Source: Apiotrichum sp. Y4204
Taxonomy: Eukaryota > Basidiomycota > Tremellomycetes > Trichosporonales > Trichosporonaceae
Length of the DNA: 64,000 nt
Reading direction: 5' to 3'
NCBI GenBank assembly: GCA_025531455.1
Contig: JAMYHL010000014.1
Location: 496,001 to 560,000, forward strand
Under the pieces are notes generated by a model, which did not search any database, was not told where the DNA came from, and saw only the letters and a list, made by a program, of their open reading frames with translations. Position numbers and translations under genes: made by a program. Each line of letters begins with the position of its first letter. Position 1 is the first letter of the stretch. Positions 11,582-21,233 of the stretch are shown here, piece after piece.

Positions 11582-12997
11582 ATGGCCTTTCTCGCGGACG
11601 AGCTCGACCCCCTCGCAGACGAGTTCCCGTTCGAGCTCGCCGCACCCGAGGCCATGGGGAACGGCGAGACGCTCGGCGGGATGAGCCTCGCGGACGAATT
11701 GGATGCTGGGCCAGAAGACCTCGGCGACCTCGGCGGCATGGGCGGTGAGTGGGTGGACACGGCGCGCGGCTCGCGGCTCGCCGCTCCGACGCACGACCTA
11801 AGAAGAACATAGCTGACAGCAGGCATGGGGTCGCTCGCGCTCGAGCTTGAACAGACACGTCCAGAACCGCGCCGCTCGCCCGCAAAGTCACGGCGCGGCG
11901 GGCGCTCACCCACGACACCGCGGCGCGGGCGCGGGCGCGCCGTCCCCCCATCACCTGTGCGCACGACCTCTGACTCGGATCCGAAATCCAATACCAATGC
12001 CAATGCCAACGCCAACATCAACGCCGCGCCGTCACCGACCCCGGAGCCGTTCGGGGACATGGCGCGCGCCGAGGCGGACGCCGCGGCCGCCCTCCGCGCG
12101 ATGCATGCCGCAGTGGATGCCAGCACTAGCCTTGTCGGGCTGCTCAAGAGCCTTGACCGCCCCGTGTCGGCCCGCAAGTCCCCAAGTTCGAGTACGAGTA
12201 CGAGTACGAGTAACGGCAACGCGGGGGGACTACCGGCGCTGCTGGAGGACCGCCTGCAGATGCACCTCGCGCGCCTGGGGGAGGCGGAGCGCCTGCGCGA
12301 GGAACAGGTGCGCGAGGCGGCGCAGCTCGTTCGCGACTTTGCGGCTGTGCACGGAGAACAACTCGAGCTGAACGCTGTGGCGCTCGCCGCGCTCGTGGCG
12401 CCGACAAACTCGCCGCCCACGCCCGGGTGGACTGGCGAGCCTGCGAGCGTACCGGGACACGGACATGGGAATGGGAATGCGAATGCGAATGCGAACGGAA
12501 ATGGAAATACGACGACGAACGGATTCCACGCGCTCGAGACGATTGGCGAGACCGAACACGAGCCACCATCCCCAGACTGCCCCGTCTCGCCGAGCAGCCC
12601 GCGCTCCCCGCTCTCCCCATTCTCGCCGAACCCGCTCTCCCCGACTCTCCCGGCGCACCCCCTTCCCCGCGCGGCCGCACATCTTGTCGACGACACGTCC
12701 GCCCTATCAGCAACATTATCGAGTTTGACGGAAGCAGTGTCCGTCTCGCTGGCGCGGCACGCTGCGGACGGGCGGACGCTGCGCCGCGCGCGCGCGGGGC
12801 TCAAGGACTGGCACGAGCGCGAGGCGGCCGAGGAGGCGTGTGCGCGCGGGATCGAGGCGTGGGAGGAGCGTGTGGCGCGCGGCGACGTGCCCGATGTCCG
12901 CAGCGAGACGGGACGCATGATTGAGGGATTCAGACTGGCGCTCGAGGACGCAGAGCGCAGAGTGCGTGACCTCCGCCCCGTGCGGGGCGTGGCATGA
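11582..12997 (+). CDS. Uncharacterised protein with N-terminal acidic and C-terminal helical regions
   Basis: Two exons, 11582-11744 and 11823-12997, joined in phase, 445 aa. I do not recognise the family. The N-terminus (MAFLADELDPLADEFP) is acidic and hydrophobic and repeats an LADELD motif (again at about residue 38). A basic, Pro/Arg-rich segment and low-complexity Asn-Ala runs follow (around 11995-12020 and 12475-12510). Two regions look alpha-helical with coiled-coil potential: residues ~135-220 (LEDRLQMHLARLGEAERLR) and the C-terminal ~120 residues (DDTSALSATLSSLTEAVSVS onward), which are the best candidates for a folded domain. GC-rich codon use agrees with neighbouring genes, and the long uninterrupted second exon supports a real gene. 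The repeated LADELD could be a short binding motif, but that is speculation. Confidence 0.75.
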
Positions 12998-13226
12998 GTA
13001 ATGTATGTTTCTAGAGTTGCCTGTACATAGATGCACCATATTACGACCATGCCGACTGGGATTGCAGGGGTCTGCAACTGAAGTCAAGAGTAACATGACG
13101 ATTGCCGCGGTTACATTACATGGGTGCATAGTGTACAATGGCGCCTTGGACTCGTTCGCCTGTGCTACCTGTGCTGTGTACTGCTCATCCTACTGCTGTT
13201 GCCCTACTGGCCCCCACATATCTCTC
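12998..13226. terminator. Convergent 3-prime region
   Basis: 229 bp between two stop codons facing each other (plus-strand uncharacterised gene and minus-strand histone-fold gene). Both polyadenylation regions must lie here, but no individual signal is clear. Confidence 0.4.
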
Positions 13227-14799
13227 CTAGTCCTCATCGACGGCCATCGCCTCCTCTGGCGGCGTGACCGTTGGCGGGGGGACGACGGGCGTCGACTCCT
13301 CCCCGGCGTTCATGCTGCGGCGCAACGAGCGGCGCGTGCCGAGGCTGTGCGGCGCGGTCTGCGATCAGCTTCCGCTACAGTCGCCCCAGCTAATACTCAC
13401 TGGTGCGTTCTTGCCCGTGGACACACGCGGCGTGGCGGGCTGTGCTGACCTGGACGACGCTGGTTTAGACTGGGACTGCGACGCCGGCGGGCGCGAGTGC
13501 GAGCTGGCGCTCGAGCTCGGGGGGCGCTTGGCCGTGGGGAGGGAGATGCGCGGGCTCGTGCTCGCCATTACGGGGGACTTTTCCGGCGAGTCGTTCAGCA
13601 GCGACGGCTTGCTGGGCGACGAGGACCTGGCGGGTGCCGAGGGCCCGGATTGGCTGCCTGGCGGGCCGTCACCGCGCTCGGTGGGTTCTGTCGGCTTCGG
13701 GCGCTCGTCATCAGAGTCCTCGTCGCTCTCAATCTCGTCGTCCTCGGCCATCTTCTGTTTGCGCTTCTCGAGTGCTTCTGAGAGTGCCATTGGCTGCGGA
13801 ACGACATCTGTGAAAACGTGTTAGCGGGCTGAAGAGTGCTGTGCACAGTACGACAGCACCCCGTGCTGCTAGCACATCTGAAGCAGCGTGCTGATGAGAA
13901 AAGGAGACGGCTCAGTGAGAAGATTAGTCGTCTTGGGGCGAACCCTTCTGAGCGATTCTGATACAATGTGCACATCATTGCCGTCTCGTGTCGGATTCGA
14001 ACGCGTACTCACCCGCAAGGAAATCAAACTCGTCCGAGCGCGCGACCACATTGGCCATGTCCTTGTAGTTTACGATTCGGCGACGCTCGAGGCGTGCTTT
14101 CGTGTATCCTTCCTCCATAAAGTGTTTGATGAAGTACTCGGTGGCGACAGCGACGAGGAAGGTGGCTTCCGAGGACATCATGTCGAGTTCCTTGTCTGCG
14201 CGGATGATACGCTTGACGCGCGAGAGTGGGAAGATTGTCGTTCCCTTGGACTTTTCCGCGAGCGACTGGCGGGATTTTGTCACGCGCTTCTTCTTCTGCG
14301 CGGGTTCAGAGCCTTCAGGTGTCAGCCTAGGGGAAGTCTGAGGTGCGCGAGAGGTGGATGCGCGCGGAGTGGATGACCGCCGCGGCATATTTGGGGTGGA
14401 TGCACGTTGGGACAAGTCGGGATGGGAGAGAAAGAAGGAGTCTACGTGGACAAGCAGGGAAGAGCAGACTTGGGGAAGATGAAGACAGTATCAAGCGGCT
14501 CCTTTCTCCCCTCAGCTCGCTGTCCGCCTTCCCATCGCGCCCCAGCGGCATGGACGCCCTGATAACCGCACGGAATGCGGACACAGCGAGAGCAAATATC
14601 AAAGCCCAGCCCCATCCCTCCAACACAAACACACGGCACGAGACTCACGATCCTGGTCCTCCTGGTCGTCGGCGCCCGCGTCGTCCCGCTCGTGGTCCGA
14701 CGCCTCGCCCTCTTGTCCCTCGGGAACGTCGACGCCCTCCGAGGCGGGGTGCGCGGCGGAAGACGCGTCGGCGGGTGACTCCTCGTACTCGACCTGCAT
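13227..14799 (-). CDS. Histone-fold protein, POLE4/Dpb3 and NF-YC-like (CBFD/NFYB/HMF family)
   Basis: Four minus-strand exons: 14649-14799, 14013-14441, 13401-13807, 13227-13358; phases match, 372 aa. Residues ~119-198 are a CBF/NF-Y-type histone fold: IFPLSRVKRIIRADKEL (alpha1-L1), MMSSEATFLVAVATEYFIKHF (long alpha2, here described in parts), then RRIVNYKDMANVVARSDEFDF (L2-alpha3). Such proteins pair with a second histone-fold partner in DNA polymerase epsilon (Dpb3/Dpb4), CHRAC-type remodelers, or NF-Y and NC2 transcription factors. The alpha3 ending ARSDEFDFLADVVP fits the POLE4/Dpb3 branch best, but NC2-alpha or NF-YC relatives remain possible. An acidic 50-aa N-terminus comes from exon 1. 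A Lys/Ser/Pro-rich C-terminal extension of ~170 residues is far longer than in yeast Dpb3 and is likely disordered. The acceptor of exon 2 (14441) is the least certain junction. Confidence 0.85.
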
Positions 14800-15026
14800 T
14801 GTGGATGGTGAAGTGTGGAAAACAATGGAAAAAGGGATTGGAGATGGAGAAGGGGTTGTTGGTTGGATGTGTGTGGTGAAATGGCACGCGCGACGCGTTC
14901 GGCGGAACCAAATCGTGGTGACTTGCAAGGCGCGCCAGGCGCCAGGCGCCCCCAGGTGCCAGGCTGACCTAGCAATGCTATGACGACGATACCCTCTACG
15001 ATCTATGCCTTCTATGCTCTATGCTT
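14800..15026 (-). promoter_or_regulatory. Short intergenic region upstream of the histone-fold gene
   Basis: Only 227 bp separate the Tad1/ADAT1 stop from the histone-fold ATG, so this holds the promoter of the latter and the 3-prime end of the former. GCCAGGC heptamers occur at 14934-14964. Confidence 0.5.
14934..14964. repeat. GCCAGGC heptamer copies
   Basis: GCCAGGC occurs at 14934-14940 and 14941-14947 and again at 14958-14964. It is the reverse complement of GCCTGGC, the motif tandemly repeated at 4784-4804. Confidence 0.7.
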
Positions 15027-16496
15027 CTACTCCCTCCGCAGCGTCCCAGTATGCGTAAACGACTCGTATCGTTCGCCACAGGTGATCCAGCCAGAAAATG
15101 GTGGCTCGGAGCCGTCCGGAGGCGCGGCAGTGACGGCAAACTCGTGCGGCAGCATCTTCGCCCAGGCGGGCGAAAGCGTGCCGATCGGAAGCCCTCTCAG
15201 CAGTCGCTTGGCTTGCTGGTATGTCTCGGCGCCCTGCTTGAGGGTGTAATATGTTGTATCTTCGCCGATGCTGCTACATCAGCGACAGTTGCCTTATTTT
15301 AATGCACAACTGACCTCGGATACCCCGCACCGAGCTCTTCATGTAGCGCGACGAACGCACGCATAATCTCAATCTTGCTCAGCCGGGACCGCATGCGGTC
15401 CTTGAGAAGTGTCGTTCCGGGCGCTTTCCACCCCGATGTCCCCGAACAGCCGTTGGCGAGCACTTCTGCCTTGCCGAACCCTGGGAGGAACGAGAGACTG
15501 ACGTTCGAGGTCGCGGGGTTCGAGCCAGGATGCTGGGTGAGCACCTCCGTTTTGGATAGGGGGAACGGCGTCGGCGTTAGGTGAATCTTTGGCTGGGTCA
15601 GCTGATATGGTGGTGGAACACCTGTCGTCAGCTCAATATGTGTAAGTTAGCGAACCTTGTACACCCTCCAGCCGGCCCCACAGAGCGCGCTCGGCCTCGC
15701 GCGTAATCATCCCGTGCCAGGTTTCGCCCTCCGGCACGTCAAACGTCGACGGTGGTTCTTTGTCTACACCACCAACAACAATATGATCAAGGTAGATGGG
15801 CTCAAAGAGATCCGCAAGAAGCGCGCCCTGGAGGCCGAGGACGGACCAGGCGGCAATCTTGTCCGAACACGAGAAGGAGATGGACGGCGGCGAGTCCGCG
15901 CGCCCAGGCTTCGTCCGAATCGCGCCATAGTTCTCGTATCCCTTCCTCCCGCGCACTGCTCCGTCTGGGGAAAACGTGTGCTCTGGTGCGGCCCGGAACG
16001 CGTCCGCCATCTCTTGCGGCTGGTATGCCGTCGTGTGCAGCGTTGATGCGTCGCCGCACTAAACTATCAGTAATGCGAGTAAGAAAATACCCACCGGAAG
16101 TGCAGATACATAAAGCCAAATCTCTACGCCGGGGCCGAGATGAAACCGCTTTCTCTCAGCATTCCAGAGGAGGACTCCCGCACTCTCCTCCCCGCGCAAC
16201 ACCAAGGCCGCTTCACGGAGCAGCCACCGCACGAGTCCGCGCCGACACAGAATCTCCGCATGGCAGTCATGTACCGTGTCCCCGAGCGGCGGAAGGCGCG
16301 CCGCCGGAAGCACCTTGACTCCCGTCCCGAGCGAGACGGGGATGACGGTGCCGCCGTGCGTGATCGAGATGGATGCGAGGATGGTCCATTCCGGCACGCC
16401 GTTGTCGCGCACGGCGGGTTTTCCGTGTTTTGGAAGTGCTGCGTATGCAGTGAGTGTCGCTTCTACTACCCGCTGGGATAGCGTGGCCGAAGCCAT
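15027..16496 (-). CDS. TAD1: tRNA-specific adenosine deaminase 1 (A37 to inosine in tRNA-Ala)
   Basis: Four minus-strand exons: 16095-16496, 15665-16058, 15315-15621, 15027-15273 (or 15270; both are in frame); ~449 aa. The deaminase zinc site is intact: H79-A80-E81 in DCHAEILCRRG (His ligand and catalytic Glu), Cys135 in PCGDAS, and Cys198 in SCSDK. The last is followed by WSVLGLQGALLADLF, the signature of the ADAT1/ADAR-type deaminase domain rather than ADAT2/3. The family converts adenosine 37, next to the anticodon, to inosine in tRNA-Ala, with later methylation by other enzymes. The exon 2 donor is either GTGTAC (chosen; 43-nt intron) or GTTCGC nine bases further on; both keep frame. The gene is divergent to TAF12 and shares its promoter. 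Length agrees with fungal Tad1. Confidence 0.93.
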
Positions 16497-17144
16497 TGTC
16501 TGCGAGAGAATGCAGTGAAGGTTGGAGAGAGTGTAGATGTCGCAGGAACTGAAAGTGCATTTGTCGGGTGGTCGACTGTGGTGGAGGCGGCAAGAGGCCG
16601 AGATCTCGAGATCGAGCCAGGTAACGGAAGCAAACTGATCTCGCGCGGTCCCATTCCAGCCATTCCTGTCCCACACGACTCTCTCTGGGCGCGTTGCTGA
16701 CAACAAACCGCTTTTACCTCTCTCTCCGTCGCTCTCGCTCGCATCACCACCACAATCCCAACGGTCACCCCTCTTGTCCCGTCTCAGCTCATCGGCACAA
16801 GCACTTGAGACGCTCGGAAAAAATCACGGACGCGCGGACTGCACTTTCCCTTGCCTTGTTCCCCCGTCAACCCTTGTGCAACGGCGCCGGCCTCCCCCCC
16901 GCTCGTGTCTGGTCACGCTAGCCATCCACGACACACATCTGTCCTGCCACACCAGCGCAACCGGGATCTAACACCTAGTACCCGCAGCTAGGCCTGGACT
17001 GCCTGTCTCGCTGTGCAAACGACACAAACGCATACGCACAACACATTCCCCGCAGCTCACAGCTAGCGCACCTCGCCGGTCACCGGCTTGTGCGTGCCGC
17101 TTTCCCCGCGTTCGCAGCTGCACCTTCCTGTTGTCTTGCCTATT
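16497..17144. promoter_or_regulatory. Shared divergent promoter of TAD1 and TAF12
   Basis: 648 bp between two divergent ATGs. The TAF12 side (~16690-17140) is C/T-rich. No TATA box can be assigned with confidence. A tRNA-modifying enzyme and a general transcription factor sharing one promoter could be co-regulated with growth; this is inference. Confidence 0.6.
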
Positions 17145-19381
17145 ATGTCTAATCCCCCGACCGCGAGGAGTACACCGGCGGGCACTCCGGCGGGCTCGCC
17201 GGCACCCCGCCCGCCGCCCATCAAACTTGAGGGAATCTACAACAACATCCCGATCCTGATCGGACGCGTTCGAAACAACCAGCTGGCCCCAAACCAGATT
17301 GCACCAGTGAGTGCTGTTGGAGAGCTTGACATCATGGGTCAATGATCATGGGTCATCAAGATGATTTTGTGGTGGAACCTGTGGAGGAAGGATGGATGCT
17401 GTTTGCTGGAGAGCTGTCGTTGGTCGGCAGTTATCTGATGTCGCTGCTATTTATGCCGTCGTGCTGGCCACCGTCCTCTGTCTTCCCTCCCCAGTCCTCA
17501 TTCTTCTTTATTAACTTACACCTCAGCTCCGCAACCTTCTCGCCAATCACGCAAAAGAAATCATCATATTCCACGCGCGTCTCGGACGCCCGAATCCCAT
17601 TGTCAATCTCCCCGACGTCCTCAATCCGACAAAGCGTGTCGGGAACAACGACGCGATTACCACCGAGACCGCCTTCCTGTCCTCCATTCAGGCAGGAATA
17701 AACGCTGCCGCGAAGATTACGCCTGATCCGAAGCTCATTGCTGCCATGGCAGCCAAACTTGCGGCCGTACGCCCTCCCCCAGCTCAGGCTGCAGCGGGCG
17801 GACCGTCGCGCCCGCCTCCAGCCACACCTGGAGTTGCTGCCACGCCCAGCCCGACAACTGGGTCTCCAGCTCCCGCTCCTGCTGCTCCAGCTGCTGCGCC
17901 CGTGGCTGCTGCGGGCACGCCGGCCGCACCGGCTCCTGGACCGGCTCCTGGGGCGGCCCCAGCCGCGGCCCCACCACCACAACAGATTCAGCTTCTTTCC
18001 CCTGTGCAACTCAAAGAGCTTATGGCAATGCCCCAGGAAGCACGCAACGCGCGTCTGGAGTCCGTGCGTATTCGCACATGAAGAGGCCCCTACTGACATT
18101 CAGGAACCGATACTGAAGAGGCGCTTTATCTACACCTGCCAGTTCTACTCGCGCCGCATCCCCCAGCAGCCTGCTGCAGGTGCGCCAGGGCAGCCGGTTG
18201 TGCGTCCCCCGGCCGCTGCATCGGCCGCGCCGTCTGCCGAGACGTCCGGCACGCAGTCGCCTGCTGTCAATCCTGCGGTCGTTGCGTCGCAGGTGTCCTC
18301 GGCGGTAGGCACCCCGGCGTCCTCTCCTGCTCCAATCGCTCCTGCCACCGGCGCTGCTGCCGAGGCTACCGCGGCCCCGGCGCCGGCCAAGCCCAAGAAG
18401 CCAAAGGCGAAGAAAGCTGTTGCCGAGGCGAATGGTACCGGCAGTGGCCCCTCTTCGACGGCTACCACTCCCAACGCGTCGGGTCCCGCGCCGGTGAAGA
18501 CGGAAGAGGAGAAGAAGAAAGAGGAGGAAAAGAAGCGGAAGGCGAAGGAGAAGCGAGAGAGGGAGAAGGCGAAGCGGGAAAAGGAGAAGGCCGAGAAGGA
18601 GAAGGAGAAAGAGAAGGAGAAGGAAAAAGAAAAGGAGAAAGACAAGGACAAGGACAAGGACAAGGATAAATCGAAGGACAAATCGAAGGACAAGGCGAAG
18701 GATAAGGACGCCGACAAGGACGACAAGGACGCCGACAAGGAGAAGGCTAAGAAGGCCAAGGAGAAGGAGGAGAAGGCCAAGGCCAAGGAGAAGGAGGCCA
18801 AGGAGAAGGAGAAGGAGGAAAAGGCAAAGGAGGAGAAGGCGAAGAAGGAGAAAGCCGAGAAGGAGGCCAAGGAGAAGGAGGAAAAGGAGAAGAAGGAAAA
18901 GGAGGAGAAGGAGAAGAAGGAGAAGGAGAAGGAGAAGGAAAAGGAGAGGGCTGCCGCAGCCGCGGCCGCAGCTGCAGCTGCCCGGCCTCCTTCTCCCCCT
19001 CCGGAGCCCGAAGATGTCCGCCGCAAGCGTAAGCTGCGGGAGTACATGAACGAGCTCGCTCCCGATCTGAGCGTAGAACTTGGTCTCGACGACGTGAGTA
19101 CGAGAATCAACTATCCCTCTGACAAACAGGTCCTCGACGACGTGCTCGACACGCTCGTGGCGTCAGTGATGCGTGACGCGGTCCGACTGGCCGCGCACCG
19201 CGGCTCGTCGCGCGTCGACCTCAAGGACGTGGCCTTCGTTCTGGAGCGCCACCACCAGATTGTCGTCCCGGGCTTCAACGTGCAGGTCCCGAAACGCGTG
19301 CACACCGAGCCGGACGGGAGCGACCGCAAGCGCGCGCGCACTGTGCTGCGCCGCGCGGCGGTTCGCCGCGACGACGAGTAG
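17145..19381 (+). CDS. TAF12: TFIID/SAGA subunit TAF12 with a long charged-helix insertion
   Basis: Four exons: 17145-17306, 17527-18063, 18104-19093, 19130-19381; phases match, 646 aa. The C-terminal histone fold (~residues 538-613) starts KRKLREYMNEL, continues through VLDDVLDTLVASVMRDAVRLAAHR, and has the alpha3 block SSRVDLKDVAFVLERHH followed by the PGF that closes the TAF12 fold. TAF12 pairs with TAF4 in TFIID and Ada1 in SAGA. Residues ~60-130 hold a conserved helical segment (LRNLLANHAKEII) seen in fungal TAF12/Taf61 N-termini. Ala/Pro-rich linkers follow. Residues ~363-518 are an almost pure Lys/Glu/Asp tract ending in an Ala run, predicted to form a single alpha-helix. The last intron (19094-19129) is 36 nt, a multiple of three and free of stops, so its retention would add 12 residues inside the fold. 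Confidence 0.92.
18490..18995 (+). repeat. Lys/Glu-coding repeat tract plus poly-Ala inside TAF12
   Basis: AAGGAG/GAGAAG-type codon repeats run for about 460 bp, then GCC/GCA codons give a run of alanines (18952-18983). The middle contains KD-repeats (18640-18740). On the minus strand the same DNA gives an open Ser/Phe-rich frame, which is a shadow. Confidence 0.9.
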
Positions 19382-19874
19382 AATATCATACGCGGCTGCG
19401 GTCCTGCAGCTTGAGAGGCGCTGTCATTGTTGTATGTACTTAGGTACCTGTGCAATACTTCATCTGGTGTATCACGAGCAATTAGTGACAACTGACATGA
19501 ACTAATTTGGGTGGTGGATGTATGCACAAGTGATCGCCGACGCGCTTCGTGGTCGCTAACGATACGGATTGCGTGACGAACACATCGTACAGATACACAA
19601 GATCCATTCATCAACATCCGAACAGCGCTCGTGCACATCGGTGTTCTGTTGTCCTTCTCATGACCACCACCTGGCTTCCGTGCTCGTTCTCACGTCTACA
19701 ATCATACGACTTCTAACCATGACTTCATCCCGACCATTTGTGTCCTCGGCGCCGCATCACCAGTGTTTCACATACCTGCGCTGTTTTTCCGAGTGTTTTC
19801 ATTGTTTTCCGCTTCTCCCTCTTGCTTCTTTCATCAGAACCATGACAACAAACAAAAACGTAAACCACAAGAAA
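19382..19874. terminator. Convergent 3-prime intergenic region
   Basis: 493 bp between the TAF12 stop (+) and the stop of the next minus-strand gene. No coding exon or RNA gene recognised. Confidence 0.4.
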
Positions 19875-21233
19875 TCACGCGGCGGCAAGCCGCCGCGGCC
19901 GATGCCGCGTGAACCATGCTCTAGCCCTGGCGAGCATCGGGACGCGGGGCTCGGGGCTGGGGTTCGGTCTCGCGCTCTCGCGGGCAAAGCGCGCGTCGAC
20001 CACTGGTTCCTTGCACCGCACGCGGTGGAGTGGCTCGCCGAGCGCGGGCGCGTCCATGACGCCATACGTCGGCGTCGGCGGCGGTGGAGCAGGACGACGG
20101 GGGAGCATGCTGTGCGTGCTGAGCGTGCTGAGCGTGCTGGTCGTCGCGATCGTCGAGAAGCCCGTGAACATCAGCGCTTGTTCTCCGTCGGGTTCCCGCC
20201 GCTGCCTGCTGAGCGTGTACCTGTCGTCGCGGACTGGGCGGGTGGTGCGCACCGAGCGGCGGACCCATGCGGGCGCGTGCTCCTCCGCGATGGTGAGATA
20301 GGTCGCGTGCGGGGCAAAGCGGACGGTTCGGGCGGGAATCTCGGTGTGTACCCGGAGTGGGAGGCTGGACGGTGAGGGTGCGTGTGGATGTACCTCAGCT
20401 TGGGCCCCGCGCTTGGACTTGAGCGCGGACTTTGGGAGGTAGGTCTGCGGCGTGCATTCGCGCTGCTGCCGCTCGGGGATACGGCAGCGGGACTCGGGTC
20501 CGGGCTCGGGATCAATGGTGGCGAGGAGGGGACGGAAGACGGTGGACGGCGACTCGACAGAGGTGAGCGAGACATCGGACGCGACGGACACTACAGATAC
20601 GACCGAGACACACGGCTCGAGCTCGGGGCCAAGGAGGGCGCGCCGCCCGGGGTTGTAGACCGGGAGAGGGTTGTCGTGCACTACGGGCGCGTGGTCATGC
20701 TCGTGTGCGAGGTAGGGGTTGGTGCTCGGCTCGGCGTGTGCGGGTTGCGTGTACTTTACGAGTGCGAGGGCGTCTGCGTCTGCGTCTGAAGTGGGTGCGT
20801 GCCCGTCCTCGGTCTTTGGCTCTAGCTCGCTCTCGCCGCTCTCGAGAGAGCTCAGCGAACCGAGCGACATGGTCTCGGCACTGGCGCTCGGGGACGGGAA
20901 GCGGGGGACGCGGGGAACCGCGCCGCCAGACAGGGCTGCGATGATCGAGTGGAACGGGTGGAATGGGTGGAACGGGTGGAACGAGTGCAGCGAGTGCAAC
21001 AAGGACAGGGAGGTGATGGAGCCGAGTGACGCAGAGGTGGCGGACGCGACGCTGCGTGCCCTCTCGGTGCTCTCGGCGCTCTCGGTGCTATCGGCGCTGG
21101 TGGCGCGTTCGAGCTCGAGGGACGTGTTTTCACCGCGCAGCTTGCGGGATACGCGGACACGCCCAAATCTGGCGTTGGGGTGTTCCGGGGACTTACGCGG
21201 CGTGGCGAGGCTGATGGCGAGGACGGGGAGCAT
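19875..21233 (-). CDS. Uncharacterised low-complexity protein with a VRFAPH motif
   Basis: An uninterrupted minus-strand frame of 452 codons starting at an ATG at 21231-21233. No known domain. It is rich in Ser, Pro, Val and Arg, with a short His-Pro-Phe tandem (plus-strand 20949-20985) and a Val-Ser run. A basic segment (KSALKSK) is followed ~25 residues later by RTVRFAPH (around 20301-20335). This resembles the RVxF docking motif for protein phosphatase 1 and a pattern I associate with many basidiomycete disordered proteins. The N-terminus is uncertain: an open frame at about 21320-21420 ends in a GTAAGC donor and can be joined in phase to a TACAG acceptor just before the chosen ATG, so one or more upstream exons may exist. 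It is probably real, judging by codon use and length, but the function is unknown. Confidence 0.6.
   Translation of the reverse strand: MLPVLAISLATPRKSPEHPNARFGRVRVSRKLRGENTSLELERATSADSTESAESTERARSVASATSASLGSITSLSLLHSLHSFHPFHPFHPFHSIIAALSGGAVPRVPRFPSPSASAETMSLGSLSSLESGESELEPKTEDGHAPTSDADADALALVKYTQPAHAEPSTNPYLAHEHDHAPVVHDNPLPVYNPGRRALLGPELEPCVSVVSVVSVASDVSLTSVESPSTVFRPLLATIDPEPGPESRCRIPERQQRECTPQTYLPKSALKSKRGAQAEVHPHAPSPSSLPLRVHTEIPARTVRFAPHATYLTIAEEHAPAWVRRSVRTTRPVRDDRYTLSRQRREPDGEQALMFTGFSTIATTSTLSTLSTHSMLPRRPAPPPPTPTYGVMDAPALGEPLHRVRCKEPVVDARFARESARPNPSPEPRVPMLARARAWFTRHRPRRLAAA

Noticed and set aside
11494..13077. 527-codon minus-strand frame
   Set aside because: It overlaps completely the plus-strand 445-aa gene and its spacing follows the GC-rich codons of that gene; no domain and repeat-like Ser/Arg content.
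18145..19110. 321-codon minus-strand frame rich in Ser and Phe
   Set aside because: It is the antisense shadow of the Lys/Glu repeat in TAF12 (AAG/GAG codons read as CTT/CTC/TTC).
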